From a virus: a stretch of DNA of 46,457 nucleotides. The position numbers and the translations under genes are program-made. Below are positions 15,467 to 22,236 of this stretch, one piece after another; the stretch's first letter is position 1, and each line of letters begins with the position of its first letter. The notes under the pieces were generated by a model. The model did no database searches and was not told the DNA's origin. It saw only the letters and a list, made by a program, of their open reading frames with translations. The stretch spans positions 1 to 46,457 of IMG/VR virus record IMGVR_UViG_3300046519_000093, one strand, 5' to 3'.

Positions 15467-15697
15467 TTATTTGTCGCCGGACTGCCCGGCCTCATTTGCC
15501 AGCGCCTCAAGCGCGAACTGCACGGTGTACGGTGCTTTCCGGTACGTTTCGTGGTCGATGGCCACCAAGTAATAGCGCAGCGCCCGGTCACTCATGCCGA
15601 GTGCGGCGGCTGCCTTTCGCTGGCTGATGCCGGCTTTATCCAGTAGTCCGCGCAGGTATTCCGGGTCCGGGTTGTAGGTTGTTGCGTCTGGCTTCAT
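15467..15697 (-). CDS. Small helix-turn-helix DNA-binding protein
   Basis: This 76-residue protein carries an XRE-like helix-turn-helix, GISQRKAAAALGMSDRALRY, at about residues 23-42. It resembles the HTH protein at 32542-32751 over most of its length, including the spacing YLRGLLDKAG / YIAGLIEKTG before the helix and an aromatic stretch after it. The start lacks a clear RBS and lies inside the preceding gene (62-base overlap), so it may depend on translational coupling. It is a candidate regulator of one of the operator families in this genome; that is inference. Confidence 0.65.
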   Translation of the reverse strand: MKPDATTYNPDPEYLRGLLDKAGISQRKAAAALGMSDRALRYYLVAIDHETYRKAPYTVQFALEALANEAGQSGDK

Positions 15698-15836
15698 TTG
15701 ACTGGCTCGACTCTAGAAAGTCAGGGATAAAAGACCCAAGGCATTCCGCCTCTTCGCCTAATGCTCCAGGGTTGTAAGCAAGCTTTTCGAGCAGGTCGCG
15801 CACTCGTAACAGCCATGCAGTTTCCACTTCGGTCAT
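15636..15836 (-). CDS. Small hypothetical protein (66 aa)
   Basis: This 66-residue protein begins MTEVETAWLLRVRDLLEKLA, with a helical N-terminal half. It has a strong RBS (GGGAGGATGT), and its ATG overlaps the previous stop. Its 3' end overlaps the HTH gene by 62 bases in another frame. Function unknown. Confidence 0.55.
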   Translation of the reverse strand: MTEVETAWLLRVRDLLEKLAYNPGALGEEAECLGSFIPDFLESSQSNEARRNNLQPGPGIPARTTG

Positions 15837-16039
15837 ACATCCTCCCTGACTATGTCGTATGCGGATTGATCCATGCGGTTGTACTGCCCGCCGTGCGCGA
15901 AGTAGGCGATCCGGTCAAAGCTGCCGTTTGGCGCTATGACTTTTCCGAAGAAGGGGTAGTAGGGGTCGCCTCTATCGTGCTCCAGGATTACGCGACTTCC
16001 GTTACGCGCCTGGTAAGTCCTGCCGACCTCAAGGTTCAT
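15833..16039 (-). CDS. Small hypothetical protein (68 aa)
   Basis: This 68-residue protein begins MNLEVGRTYQARNGSRVIL, a pattern of short beta strands like that of small phage SH3-like or YopX-like proteins. It contains DRGDPYYPFFGKV. The start at 16039 overlaps the previous stop (ATGA); an in-frame ATG 30 codons upstream lies inside the preceding gene. Function unknown. Confidence 0.6.
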   Translation of the reverse strand: MNLEVGRTYQARNGSRVILEHDRGDPYYPFFGKVIAPNGSFDRIAYFAHGGQYNRMDQSAYDIVREDV

Positions 16040-16203
16040 ACGGCGGCTTCCATATAGTCGTAGAACGATACTGGCTGACCGCAGTTCAACCAGGCCACCA
16101 CATGGCCTGCAGCCTCCTGCTTGGTCCAACCCTTCGCCTTAATCAAGGCCTTTACGAAAAGTCCATTCACCGAATTCTTGATGATCTGTGCTTGGGTTTT
16201 CAT
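16036..16203 (-). CDS. Small hypothetical protein (55 aa), first gene after the int-distal promoter
   Basis: This 55-residue protein begins MKTQAQIIKNSVNGLFVKAL and ends FYDYMEAAV. RBS AGGAAG lies before the ATG. It is the first gene downstream of a good promoter at 16253-16281 and is coupled by ATGA to the following gene. It contains a basic stretch (IKAKGWTKQEA). Function unknown. Confidence 0.65.
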   Translation of the reverse strand: MKTQAQIIKNSVNGLFVKALIKAKGWTKQEAAGHVVAWLNCGQPVSFYDYMEAAV

Positions 16204-16252
16204 ATCTTCCTGCTCCGCTTGGCGCCGCGCCTAAGTGGCTGGCATGGGTCTT

Positions 16253-16281
16253 ACTATAGGAACAATGTTCCTACTTTGCAA
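16253..16281 (-). promoter_or_regulatory. Leftward promoter with palindrome TAGGAAC-N3-GTTCCTA in its spacer
   Basis: On the minus strand -35 TTGCAA (16276-16281), a 17-base spacer and -10 TATAGT (16253-16258) form a good sigma70-type promoter. The palindrome TAGGAAC-AAT-GTTCCTA (16257-16273) fills most of the spacer and reaches the -10. It overlaps the integrase stop codon. It should drive the seven to ten small genes to its left, under control of a regulator different from that of the RGTCYCT sites. Confidence 0.65.
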
Positions 16282-17443
16282 TGGCCTGAGAAGAATAATT
16301 TTCAGATCGCCCAAACTTCGCCGCCGCCTTGTCGCCCGACGAATCCGCCTCGTTCGGGATGTATCGGCCATAAACCCGGCTGATCATCAGGAACGACGTG
16401 TGCCCCATCTGCTTAGCGACCCACATCGGATGCTCGCCCGCGCTCAGCATCATGGATGCATAGGTGTGCCGCGTCTGGTATGGGTTGCGGTAGCGCACGC
16501 CTGCCTTCCTGATTGCCGGCCCCCAGAACGACTTCCTCAACTCCTGGTCGCCGGCGAATGGCCGGTTGTGCCGTGGGTCATGGAAGACCGCCCCGCCTTG
16601 CGTCTGCGTGTGCTCGCGCTGGGCCTTCAGCGCCTCGAACGACATGGGCAACAGGCGCACGCTCCGCACCCCCGCCGCCGTTTTCGGCGTCTCCGCCTCG
16701 CTCGCTGCCGCCGTCAGCCCCCGCGACACCCTCACTTCCCCTCGATGCCAATCAATGTCGGCCCACTCCAGTGCGACCAGTTCTGACGTGCGAAGGCCGG
16801 TCCAGAAGGCGAACTGCAGCAAGTTCCGGTATTGGCCGGTGGCCGCTGCCAGGATTGCGCGCTGCTCTTCAGGCGAGAAAGGATCAATCTCATCCTCGGT
16901 GCGCGGCTTCTCCTTGACCGAATACGTCCATCCGGCCAGCGGATTGACCTCGATCAGCTCGTCATCGACCGCGTCCGACAGCGCCGAGCGCAAACAGGAT
17001 TGGACGTTGGCCAGCCGCTTGTTGGTGGCGCTCATCTTGGCCATGGCCTCGCGCACCGCCTTCCGGCTGATCGATGCCAATTGCAGGCTTCCCAGCGCCG
17101 GAACCAGCACGCCGTTGATTATCTTGCGGTACCCATCGATGGTGGACGCCTTCAGCGCCTGGGCCTTGCGATCAAGCCACGCCTCCAGGTACTGCGCCAA
17201 AGGGATCTGCCCGGACTGGCTGCCCGACCTGGTGGCACGCTTCGACCCCGGAAACGCCGCCGCATAGTCGAAGGTGCCGTGATAGATGGCCAGGTCGACC
17301 CCGGCCTTTTTCTGCTCGGCCCTGCGCAAGTTCGCCGGCGTCGGCTCAATCGGCAGGCGCTCCCGGCACTGCTGGCCGTCGAGCATGAAGCTGATCTCGA
17401 TACTGCTTTTCGATGCCGCACGCACCCCGCGCTTCGCAGCCAT
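16271..17443 (-). CDS. int: Site-specific tyrosine recombinase (phage integrase)
   Basis: This 390-residue protein has an N-terminal arm-binding region (IEISFMLDGQQCRERLPIEP), a core-binding SAM-like domain (~residues 80-180) and a catalytic domain. Catalytic residues are Arg218 (TGLRTSEL), His-Arg in QTRHTY (Arg325/His326), His348 (GHTS) and the nucleophile Tyr358 in RVYGRYI. The ATG at 17443 is preceded by CAGGGGTGG; a longer in-frame start exists at 17539. It lies inside the leftward operon rather than at a phage/host border. Besides integration it could resolve dimers if the phage is kept as a plasmid. Confidence 0.92.
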   Translation of the reverse strand: MAAKRGVRAASKSSIEISFMLDGQQCRERLPIEPTPANLRRAEQKKAGVDLAIYHGTFDYAAAFPGSKRATRSGSQSGQIPLAQYLEAWLDRKAQALKASTIDGYRKIINGVLVPALGSLQLASISRKAVREAMAKMSATNKRLANVQSCLRSALSDAVDDELIEVNPLAGWTYSVKEKPRTEDEIDPFSPEEQRAILAAATGQYRNLLQFAFWTGLRTSELVALEWADIDWHRGEVRVSRGLTAAASEAETPKTAAGVRSVRLLPMSFEALKAQREHTQTQGGAVFHDPRHNRPFAGDQELRKSFWGPAIRKAGVRYRNPYQTRHTYASMMLSAGEHPMWVAKQMGHTSFLMISRVYGRYIPNEADSSGDKAAAKFGRSENYSSQAIAK

Positions 17444-17514
17444 ACGCCACCCCTGACGATTCGTTACATTGGCCGACAGTTTAGACCTGTGCCGCGGGCG
17501 GCGGCAGCAGGCGG

Positions 17515-17898
17515 TTATTCGGTTTTGTCTGGAAACCACTCGGTGTCGTACTCGAACTGGGTTACCCGCTCAATTTCGATACTTGGCAGCGATCGGCGGA
17601 AGGTTTCGGTGCCGTATGGCTTCTTCACGTAATCGCCGGCTTCCTCCATGAACGATTCCTTGTAGACGCTGAGGAAGTGATCGGCCGCCTTCTCATATTG
17701 ATCCTCGCGGTAATTTTCTAGGCACAGACCGCCACAACAGACTCGCCAGATCACTCGCTTAGGCTGCGCCTCGGCCGCCTTGATCTTTTCGCCCATCAGC
17801 TCGACAGCCCGGCGCATCTGGTCGAGGCTGAGCTGAGCGATCCAGTTCGGCGTGCTTACGTTCATTACGTGGCCGTGGTCGCACTTTATTTCTGCCAT
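17515..17898 (-). CDS. Hypothetical protein with Cys/His residues
   Basis: This 127-residue protein begins MAEIKCDHGHVMNVS and contains VCCGGLCLENYRED. The Cys/His pairs suggest metal binding, but no known zinc-finger pattern fits well. RBS AGGAATCGAC selects the ATG at 17898 over one eight codons upstream. It precedes the integrase gene in the same direction. Function unknown. Confidence 0.6.
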   Translation of the reverse strand: MAEIKCDHGHVMNVSTPNWIAQLSLDQMRRAVELMGEKIKAAEAQPKRVIWRVCCGGLCLENYREDQYEKAADHFLSVYKESFMEEAGDYVKKPYGTETFRRSLPSIEIERVTQFEYDTEWFPDKTE

Positions 17899-17948
17899 GT
17901 CGATTCCTCGCCCGCCGTACACCGGCAGGCTCTTGTGTGGGGTAGGGG

Positions 17949-18125
17949 TTAGGCCAGGAACTTGTGGCCGATTACGACAGATGCCGCTTCAGCTTCGGTG
18001 TTGAACATCAGCTCGCTGGTGCTGGGCGAGCCCCAGCTTGAATAGCGAACCTTGATCCACCACTTGCCATAGGCTTCGTAGGGCTTGCCGATGATCTCTG
18101 TGACGTAGCAGTCGACGAGGTTCAT
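17949..18125 (-). CDS. Small hypothetical protein (58 aa)
   Basis: This 58-residue protein begins MNLVDCYVTEIIGKPYEAYG, with aromatic residues in KWWIKVRYSSWG. The beta-rich pattern suggests a small soluble fold. Its ATG overlaps the previous stop (ATGA). Function unknown. Confidence 0.65.
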   Translation of the reverse strand: MNLVDCYVTEIIGKPYEAYGKWWIKVRYSSWGSPSTSELMFNTEAEAASVVIGHKFLA

Positions 18126-18307
18126 AGTAGGTGCGCTCCAGCTTCGAGCATGCCGTCGCGGTCTTCGCGCAGTTCATCGCGCTCCTTGGTCAGCGCCTCG
18201 ATCTTGCGATGGATGTACCGGGCGATTGTCTCGCCTGGTCGCATGTCGGCTGCTGGCGTGCCTCTTAGCACGGCTTCCCATTCGTGGACGGTCAGTTGTT
18301 CGCTCAT
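18122..18307 (-). CDS. Small helical protein (61 aa)
   Basis: This 61-residue protein has a C-terminal coiled coil rich in Glu, Arg and Lys (KIEALTKERDELRED). Its ATG overlaps the stop of the WPTP-repeat frame (ATGA at 18304-18307). That arrangement supports translation of the WPTP frame as well as of this gene. Function unknown. Confidence 0.65.
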   Translation of the reverse strand: MSEQLTVHEWEAVLRGTPAADMRPGETIARYIHRKIEALTKERDELREDRDGMLEAGAHLL

Positions 18308-19326
18308 GCTGCATCACTCCTGGGCTGACAAGATGGCGAATGCTGCTGTTGCCACTCTTGGAACTTGTCCATTGCCAAGGGCTTTAATTCGGTCCACCCG
18401 ATGGGCCACCCCATCAGCCACTCGACCCACTCCGGGTTCAATTGGCCACCCTTTCCACCCTCCGGGGTGACGGCGGTCGGCAGGCGAACTTGCTGTCCCT
18501 TTGATTTGCGATCGGCCAGAGTCTGGTTTGACCACTTGTTGGCATCGGATGCATTCGGCGTCGGCCATGATCTGGCCGAAACCGCTTCGATCAGCGTTCC
18601 GCCCTCGCGCCCCTTTCGCGGAGTTATCCTTCCGCCCTTCGTCGCCAGCGTTGCCGTTGGCGTTGGCCACTGTTTCGCTGCGCTGCTCAGTCCCCATCCT
18701 GCATTCTTGCTGCTGCCCGGCTGATTGTGGTTGCCGTGTACTGTCGGCGTCGGCCAGAGCATGACCTCCGCAGACAGCTTCGGCTCTCCACGACTGTTCC
18801 ATTTCCCCGCCTGCCGACTCACCGCATCGTCCGCGACAATCGTTTGCCACAATCCAGATGCGATCGCGCTGATGGGGCGCTCCAGTGTCGGATGCTGAAA
18901 CAATGCACCACTGCGCGTCATACCCCATTTCGGCAAGATCACCGAGGACCACTGCAAGTCCTCTTCCCACAAGCAGAGGTGAGTTTTCCACGAAGACGAA
19001 CTGAGGTCGTACCTCGCCGACGATTCGCGCCATTTCACTCCAGAGGCCAGAACGGGCGCCATCGATGCCGACGCCATTCCCGGCAGCTGATATGTCCTGA
19101 CACGGGAATCCGCCCGAAACCACGTCAACAAGGCCTCGCCATGGTCTTCCGTCAAAACTGCACACGTCAGACCAAATTGGGAAAGTTTCGAGGGCTCCAT
19201 CGTTTTGTCGTTGCGCCAGAACTTGTGCTGCGTAGGCATCACGCTCAACGGCGCAGACGGTGCGCCACCCGAGCAGGTGGCCTCCGAGTATTCCGCCACC
19301 AGCGCCTGCGAAAAGAGCCAACTCAT
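18304..19326 (-). CDS. WPTP-repeat protein overlapping the methyltransferase gene end to end
   Basis: A 340-residue frame covers almost exactly the same bases as the methyltransferase gene but in another minus-strand frame. It is not random in look. SSWKT (111-115), SVILPKWGMTRSG, three WPTP motifs (191, 220, 254) and LNPEWVEWLMGWPIGWT (296-312) recall, from memory, a tryptophan-rich protein seen as a separate gene near phage methyltransferases. Its ATG overlaps the upstream gene's stop (ATGA), and its own stop overlaps the downstream ATG (ATGA), as the operon's other genes do. It may be an overprinted real gene or a conserved shadow of the methyltransferase. The function is not known. Confidence 0.55.
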   Translation of the reverse strand: MSWLFSQALVAEYSEATCSGGAPSAPLSVMPTQHKFWRNDKTMEPSKLSQFGLTCAVLTEDHGEALLTWFRADSRVRTYQLPGMASASMAPVLASGVKWRESSARYDLSSSSWKTHLCLWEEDLQWSSVILPKWGMTRSGALFQHPTLERPISAIASGLWQTIVADDAVSRQAGKWNSRGEPKLSAEVMLWPTPTVHGNHNQPGSSKNAGWGLSSAAKQWPTPTATLATKGGRITPRKGREGGTLIEAVSARSWPTPNASDANKWSNQTLADRKSKGQQVRLPTAVTPEGGKGGQLNPEWVEWLMGWPIGWTELKPLAMDKFQEWQQQHSPSCQPRSDAA

Positions 19327-19330
19327 TCAT
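18314..19330 (-). CDS. DNA (cytosine-5) methyltransferase
   Basis: This 338-residue protein should transfer a methyl group from S-adenosylmethionine to cytosine in DNA, probably protecting phage DNA from host restriction. Visible motifs are FAGAGG (7-12, AdoMet binding), GGFPCQ with catalytic Cys77, FVENS (113-117), QRDR (154-157), and a C-terminal motif IX/X region ending KALGNGQVP. The target-recognition region is short and contains a repeated Ala-Asp-Ala pattern (LADAD, VANAN, MADAE) that coincides with the WPTP repeats of the overlapping frame. The start overlaps the upstream gene by eight bases. Confidence 0.88.
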   Translation of the reverse strand: MNELALFAGAGGGILGGHLLGWRTVCAVERDAYAAQVLAQRQNDGALETFPIWSDVCSFDGRPWRGLVDVVSGGFPCQDISAAGNGVGIDGARSGLWSEMARIVGEVRPQFVFVENSPLLVGRGLAVVLGDLAEMGYDAQWCIVSASDTGAPHQRDRIWIVANDCRGRCGESAGGEMEQSWRAEAVCGGHALADADSTRQPQSAGQQQECRMGTEQRSETVANANGNAGDEGRKDNSAKGARGRNADRSGFGQIMADAECIRCQQVVKPDSGRSQIKGTASSPADRRHPGGWKGWPIEPGVGRVADGVAHRVDRIKALGNGQVPRVATAAFAILSAQE

Positions 19331-19481
19331 GGGTGCTCCAAACAGATGGATCGGCCAGAGAATCCAGCCGGACGAACTTCGCCCCGCCAGTCAGGTGATG
19401 CAGAATCGCGTATTGACTCGACGTTCGGGCCAGCGCGTAGGTGCGGCCGGTCGGGCGGTGCGTATAGGTGGTGCCTTCCAT
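19323..19481 (-). CDS. Small hypothetical protein (52 aa)
   Basis: This 52-residue protein begins MEGTTYTHRPTGRTYALART and ends VWSTHE. RBS AGGAG lies eight bases before the ATG. Its stop at 19323-19325 overlaps the start of the WPTP-repeat frame, and the methyltransferase ATG at 19330 lies just inside its 3' end. Function unknown. Confidence 0.6.
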   Translation of the reverse strand: MEGTTYTHRPTGRTYALARTSSQYAILHHLTGGAKFVRLDSLADPSVWSTHE

Positions 19482-19496
19482 GCTGGGTGCTCCTGG

Positions 19497-19898
19497 TTAC
19501 TGGCTGAGGATGTCGAGTTGGGCCTTGGCGCATTCGTCCGGTCCGTGCGGCAGGCGGTTTGGGTCGATTACTTGATACTCACCGTCATCACTGTCATCAC
19601 CGTGATACAACGCTTCACGACGAGACTCGTTGTCGAACTCGTCGCGCAACGTTTTGCTGATCGTGATTTCGTGGCGCTCATGGGTCAGGAACTCGATCAG
19701 ATCGGCGTCAGTCATTGCATCCATTTTGATAATGGCTGTCTGCAATACCTCGCTGATTTGTGTTACCCCTGACCGCTCCTTGATGCGATCCATCATCTGA
19801 TGAATGCCGGGCCTGACCTTGTGGCGGAGTTCTTTTTCTCCGACCTTTACCCGTTTCGTGGCGGCCTTCTCTGACCGCTCCTGCGTACTCTTCGCCAT
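19497..19898 (-). CDS. Hypothetical protein, possible ribbon-helix-helix N-terminal part
   Basis: This 133-residue protein begins MAKSTQERSEKAATKRVKVG. A basic N-terminal stretch is followed by KVRPGIHQMMDRIKERSGV, compatible with a ribbon-helix-helix DNA-binding fold, and then an acidic tail. It could bind DNA, but this is only a pattern reading. The ATG at 19898 (RBS AGGGAT) is preferred to an in-frame ATG 23 codons upstream. Its stop lies 15 bases before the ATG of the 52-residue gene. Confidence 0.6.
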   Translation of the reverse strand: MAKSTQERSEKAATKRVKVGEKELRHKVRPGIHQMMDRIKERSGVTQISEVLQTAIIKMDAMTDADLIEFLTHERHEITISKTLRDEFDNESRREALYHGDDSDDGEYQVIDPNRLPHGPDECAKAQLDILSQ

Positions 19899-19909
19899 AT
19901 CCCTATCCC

Positions 19910-20113
19910 TTATCCTGCAAAGCGCGTGCGGTATTGCACGATGTCGCGGACTGTCGAGGCTCCGCACTTGTAGATCTCAGCCAGAAAGCCGTAGCCCTTG
20001 CCGCCGGTTTCGTAGATGGCCCGCATTTCGGCCACCTGTTCGCTGGTCAGCTTCGAACGGTGATGCGATGCGCCGACCCGGCAGCCGCTGGGCGCCCTTG
20101 CGATCTTGTTCAT
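19910..20113 (-). CDS. Small HTH DNA-binding protein
   Basis: This 67-residue protein contains LTSEQVAEMRAIYETGGKGY followed by GASTVRDIVQYRTRF, a helix-turn-helix of the type seen at the C-terminus of HNH homing endonucleases and as stand-alone phage proteins. The start overlaps the previous stop (ATGA). It probably binds DNA; target unknown. Confidence 0.65.
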   Translation of the reverse strand: MNKIARAPSGCRVGASHHRSKLTSEQVAEMRAIYETGGKGYGFLAEIYKCGASTVRDIVQYRTRFAG

Positions 20114-20328
20114 AAGTCGTCGTCCCGGCAGATGGCCTCTGCCCACTTGATCTGCGACGAGCAGCGAATAACCTTGTTGATGACTGGACGGCAGGCGATT
20201 TGGACCTTATCGCGAACTGAGTAGGCTGAAGCCCTGATGGCCGAGTCGGTCCCGTGAATTCGGTAGGCGAGCAGCATGATCAGGATCGCGTCCAACATCG
20301 TTAACTGGTGGCTTGTGGGCATAGTCAT
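20110..20328 (-). CDS. Small hypothetical protein (72 aa)
   Basis: This 72-residue protein begins MTMPTSHQLTMLDAILIMLL. A hydrophobic N-terminal helix precedes a mixed-charge region with two Cys residues. No family was recognised. No clear RBS is seen; an alternative ATG lies two codons in. Its stop is coupled to the HTH gene by ATGA. Confidence 0.5.
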   Translation of the reverse strand: MTMPTSHQLTMLDAILIMLLAYRIHGTDSAIRASAYSVRDKVQIACRPVINKVIRCSSQIKWAEAICRDDDL

Positions 20329-20394
20329 GGGTGATACCGCTGGAAGGTAGGTCGTGTTGTGGTTGGCGCGCCCGCTGGCGCACCTTGGATCGGA

Positions 20395-20886
20395 TCATTC
20401 GCACTGCGACGGTCCAGGGAAGGCGATTCGATAGGTGTGAACCAGTCGGTCCATCTTGTGCCAGCCGATGCCGACCTGCTTCTGCGCCTTCTTCTTGCTA
20501 AGGCCGATCTGTGCGAGCGCCTTGATCCGACTGACCAGGACCTGGTCCTCGATCGGGTTTGCCTGCCTGCTGCCCGGGTGATGCCCGGCGCCATTGCGCA
20601 GCTGAATTCCTGAAAGCTTGCAGACCTTCGTTATCCGGTCCTGAGAAATGCCCATGTGCTTGGCCATTTCCGTTTTCGTCATCGTTTCGCTCAGCGTTCG
20701 GATTTGATCGGCCATCTGTCGTAGCTCGATCTCTTCCTGCGTCAGCCGAGGCTCGATGCGCGGGGGCAGCGGTTTGAATTCGAAGGTTTCCAGCACGTCG
20801 ATCTTGCCGCCAGAGCGCAGGAATGCGTCTTGCGCAGAGGCCAGTGTCGATCGGTCCATCATTCGGAGGTCGTTGTATTGGTTCAT
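20395..20886 (-). CDS. HTH-containing phage DNA-binding protein
   Basis: This 163-residue protein has two helix-turn-helix-like stretches, MTKTEMAKHMGISQDRITKV (~70-90) and GLSKKKAQKQVGIGWHKMDR (~128-147). Two HTH units suggest recognition of a repeated or asymmetric site. The ATG at 20886 follows GGGTGCC; a longer start at 20913 would run into the terminator hairpin just upstream. The gene lies directly downstream of that terminator, so its expression probably needs antitermination. It is a possible regulator; target unknown. Confidence 0.65.
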   Translation of the reverse strand: MNQYNDLRMMDRSTLASAQDAFLRSGGKIDVLETFEFKPLPPRIEPRLTQEEIELRQMADQIRTLSETMTKTEMAKHMGISQDRITKVCKLSGIQLRNGAGHHPGSRQANPIEDQVLVSRIKALAQIGLSKKKAQKQVGIGWHKMDRLVHTYRIAFPGPSQCE

Positions 20887-20894
20887 TTGGCACC

Positions 20895-20924
20895 CAAAAG
20901 AAAGGGCGCTCATTCGGCGCCCTT
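20895..20924 (-). terminator. Leftward intrinsic terminator in the early operon
   Basis: On the minus strand AAGGGCGC and GCGCCCTT (20902-20909 and 20917-20924) form an eight-base stem followed by TCTTTT. It sits between the exonuclease and HTH genes, so distal leftward genes would need antitermination, consistent with the boxA at 26116-26127. Confidence 0.7.
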
Positions 20925-20943
20925 AGGTCGGTTACTTGGTAGG

Positions 20944-21618
20944 TTATTTGGCCAGCAGGGCCTTGCGCAGGTACGGGTCAACGTCGGATTGGCCGAGTAG
21001 CCATTTTTTGTAGTCGGCTGGAATGTCTGCGATCTTCGATCCGGAGTGCTTGCCGAAGCGGATCACGGTCGGAATGCGCGCCTCTTCGGAGATCATCCAG
21101 AGGTCTTCGAAGCTGAAAACCGCTGCGCCGTTGCGCAAGGCGATCTCTTCCAGGATCTTGACCAGCAGCCGGCGGCAGTTGAGTACGTCGTCGAGCGCGG
21201 CGTGAGCGTTCTGCAAGAGTCCGCGTGCATGCTCCCGGTAGTGCAGGTAGATCATTGCCGACTGGCTGTGCGAGTCAGCGTCAGGCCAGAGCGAACGACT
21301 CAGCGACTGGGTGCAGATGCGTTTCACGTCCGGCTGACCGATCACGTTCCAGTCGTAGTCGACGTTATGGCCGATGATGTAGGCGGTGCCTTCGGGCAGT
21401 GCGAATTCGGTGTGCGGCGGGCAGTCGACCAGTTCTTCGTCGTAGATGTGGCTGGTGGCCAGCGCGCCCAGCTCGATCGGCTTCGACGGCTTGTAGCGCT
21501 GCAGGAATTCTTGGGTGACTTCCAAGGTCTGGATGTCGGCTAGCTTGAGATAGGCGCCTTCGACCATCTGCGGGTCTTTCAGGCCTGTAGTCTCGGAATC
21601 GAAAATAATTGCGTTCAT
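20944..21618 (-). CDS. DnaQ-like 3'-5' exonuclease with C-terminal DUF3820-like domain
   Basis: This 224-residue protein has a DEDD exonuclease fold. Exo I is FDSETTG (Asp7, Glu9), exo II is GHNVDYDWN and exo III is HAALDDVLNC (His and Asp), the DEDDh subtype of exonuclease X and RNase T. The last ~50 residues (RFGKHSGSKIADIPADY) match a small domain often fused to or found beside such nucleases. It probably trims single-stranded 3' ends during phage replication or recombination, in line with the adjacent SSB and annealing ATPase genes. Confidence 0.85.
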   Translation of the reverse strand: MNAIIFDSETTGLKDPQMVEGAYLKLADIQTLEVTQEFLQRYKPSKPIELGALATSHIYDEELVDCPPHTEFALPEGTAYIIGHNVDYDWNVIGQPDVKRICTQSLSRSLWPDADSHSQSAMIYLHYREHARGLLQNAHAALDDVLNCRRLLVKILEEIALRNGAAVFSFEDLWMISEEARIPTVIRFGKHSGSKIADIPADYKKWLLGQSDVDPYLRKALLAK

Positions 21619-21680
21619 TGGTTACCCCTATGGTTTTTTGCTGAATTGCCGATGCCGGGAATCCGGCACCGGCCTGATAA

Positions 21681-22187
21681 TTACGCGCCGGCCAGGTGAT
21701 GCATTGGCGCAAAAGGTATGTCGTCGTCGAAGCTATCCGGCGGCGCGGCCTGCTGGTTTTGCTGAGGTCGGGATTGCTGCGATTGCTGGCGCTGCTGCTG
21801 AGGCTGCTGGCGCTGCGTCGATTGTTGCTGGTCACCTTCTTGAGGCCTGCCGCCGAGCAGCTGCATGGTGCCCTGCATATCGACGACGATTTCAGTGGTG
21901 TAGCGCTTGATGCCGTCCTTTTCCCATTCGCGGGTCTGCAGCTTGCCTTCGATGTAGACCTGCGAACCTTTTCGCAGGTACTCCCCGGCGATCTCGGCGA
22001 CCTTGCCGAACAGTGACACGCGGTGCCATTCCGTTTTCTCGACCTTCTGGCCGGTTTGCTTGTCGGTCCATTGCTCGCTGGTGGCCAAGCTCAGATTCGT
22101 TACTGCGTTACCGTTTGGCAGGTAACGAACCTCCGGGTCTTGCCCGCATGTTCCGACCAAAATCACTTTATTGACGCCGCGTGCCAT
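21681..22187 (-). CDS. ssb: Single-stranded DNA-binding protein
   Basis: This 168-residue protein has an N-terminal OB fold ([38 protein letters not shown]), a Gln-rich linker (~115-150) and the acidic tip DDDIPF that recruits partner proteins. Unlike bacterial SSB, the tip is not the extreme C-terminus, since APMHHLAGA follows it. It coats phage ssDNA and would cooperate with the neighbouring RecA-like annealing ATPase. RBS is weak (GAGGTAGAG). Confidence 0.93.
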   Translation of the reverse strand: MARGVNKVILVGTCGQDPEVRYLPNGNAVTNLSLATSEQWTDKQTGQKVEKTEWHRVSLFGKVAEIAGEYLRKGSQVYIEGKLQTREWEKDGIKRYTTEIVVDMQGTMQLLGGRPQEGDQQQSTQRQQPQQQRQQSQQSRPQQNQQAAPPDSFDDDIPFAPMHHLAGA

Positions 22188-22236
22188 ATTTCTCTACCTC
22201 GATTAAATGCCCCGGCGTCTGCCAGGGCTTGATTGG

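Noticed and set aside
16832-17632. A 266-codon plus-strand frame opposite int
   Set aside because: The minus strand encodes a complete tyrosine recombinase with all catalytic residues; the plus-strand frame shows no motif.
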